NCBI GenBank assembly: GCA_002470125.1
Contig: DKNB01000073.1
Coordinates: 1 to 6,191 of the forward strand
Source of the DNA: Gallionellales bacterium UBA7399
Lineage (GTDB): Bacteria > Pseudomonadota > Gammaproteobacteria > Burkholderiales > Gallionellaceae
Reading direction: 5' to 3'
DNA length: 6,191 nucleotides
The translations under genes were made by a program, and so were the position numbers. Shown here piece by piece: positions 5,921 through 6,191 of this stretch. The stretch's first letter is position 1. The number at the start of each line of letters is the position of its first letter. The notes under the pieces are model-generated. The model searched no databases and was not told where the DNA came from. It worked only from the letters and a program-made list of their open reading frames with translations.

Positions 5921-6191
5921 CACATAGCGAAATGCCTCAAGGCAATGAAGAGCCAAGCAATATCGGCATGATTCCAATGGTTGTGGAAACCAGCGGAAGG
6001 GGAGAGCGCGCATACGACATTTATTCACGCCTCCTTAAGGAGCGTATAGTTTTCCTGGTGGGCAATATAAATGATGCAACCGCCAACCTGGTGGTGGCAC
6101 AATTGCTATTTCTTGAGTCTGAAAATCCAGATAAGGAAATTCATCTGTATATAAACTCTCCGGGTGGATCGATTTCGGCGGGGATGGCTAT
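5917..6191 (+). CDS. clpP: ATP-dependent Clp protease proteolytic subunit (N-terminal part, runs off window)
   Basis: ClpP is the serine peptidase of the ClpXP/ClpAP proteases; it forms a double heptameric barrel that degrades unfolded substrates passed in by the ATPase partner. Ninety-one codons and two bases are present, about 40-45% of the usual length near 200. Recognisable family blocks are MIPMVVE (18-24), RGERAYDIYSRLLKER (28-43), LVVAQLLFLESENP (58-71) and YINSPGGS (78-85), the last carrying the glycines of the oxyanion-hole region. The catalytic Ser, His and Asp lie beyond the right edge. A GTG start at 5917 overlaps the tig stop (GTGA) and has GGAG eight bases upstream. It gives 17 residues before MIPMVV, comparable to the short propeptide that E. 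coli ClpP removes. ATG 5932 or 5968 are alternatives. In relatives clpX and lon usually follow; that cannot be seen here. Confidence 0.96.
   Translation, partial: MTHSEMPQGNEEPSNIGMIPMVVETSGRGERAYDIYSRLLKERIVFLVGNINDATANLVVAQLLFLESENPDKEIHLYINSPGGSISAGMA

Overview
The window is a compact, ordinary-looking bacterial chromosome segment with every long gene on the + strand: sucA, sucB, a tRNA-Leu(UAG) gene, tig, and the first 275 bases of clpP, which runs off the right edge. The order tRNA-Leu / tig / clpP, with sucA-sucB adjacent, and the sequence style of SucA, SucB and trigger factor point to a betaproteobacterium (Burkholderiales-like). Base composition looks to be a little under 50% GC by eye, low for a typical free-living Burkholderiales member, so a host-associated or streamlined lineage is possible. 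This taxonomic reading is inference only.

Left part (1-204): 16 codons that may be the tail of an upstream gene, then a non-coding stretch with a good sigma70-type promoter candidate (142-170) ahead of sucA. Middle (205-4216): sucA and sucB, the E1 and E2 subunits of the 2-oxoglutarate dehydrogenase complex of the TCA cycle, overlap by up to 17 bases and are clearly co-transcribed. The E3 gene (lpdA), often next in this operon in betaproteobacteria, is absent. SucB also lacks a recognisable peripheral subunit-binding domain, the part that normally holds E3.

Right part (4217-6191): a structured spacer with a candidate sucAB 3' end and two promoter candidates, then a complete tRNA-Leu(UAG) with encoded CCA, then an AT-rich spacer ending in a clear intrinsic-terminator hairpin only 20 bases before the tig start codon. 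Tig (ribosome-bound trigger factor) and clpP (Clp protease peptidase) overlap by four bases (GTGA) and form a protein-folding/proteolysis operon.

The two observations most worth pursuing are (1) the SucB without a subunit-binding domain in an operon without lpdA, and (2) a 14-nt stretch of the tRNA-Leu variable-arm region that is complementary at 13 positions to the 5' arm, loop and start of the 3' arm of the terminator in front of tig. The second could allow pre-tRNA folding to influence read-through into tig-clpP. Both are hypotheses from the sequence alone. Nothing here resembles a mobile element, CRISPR array, toxin system or other novel defence locus.
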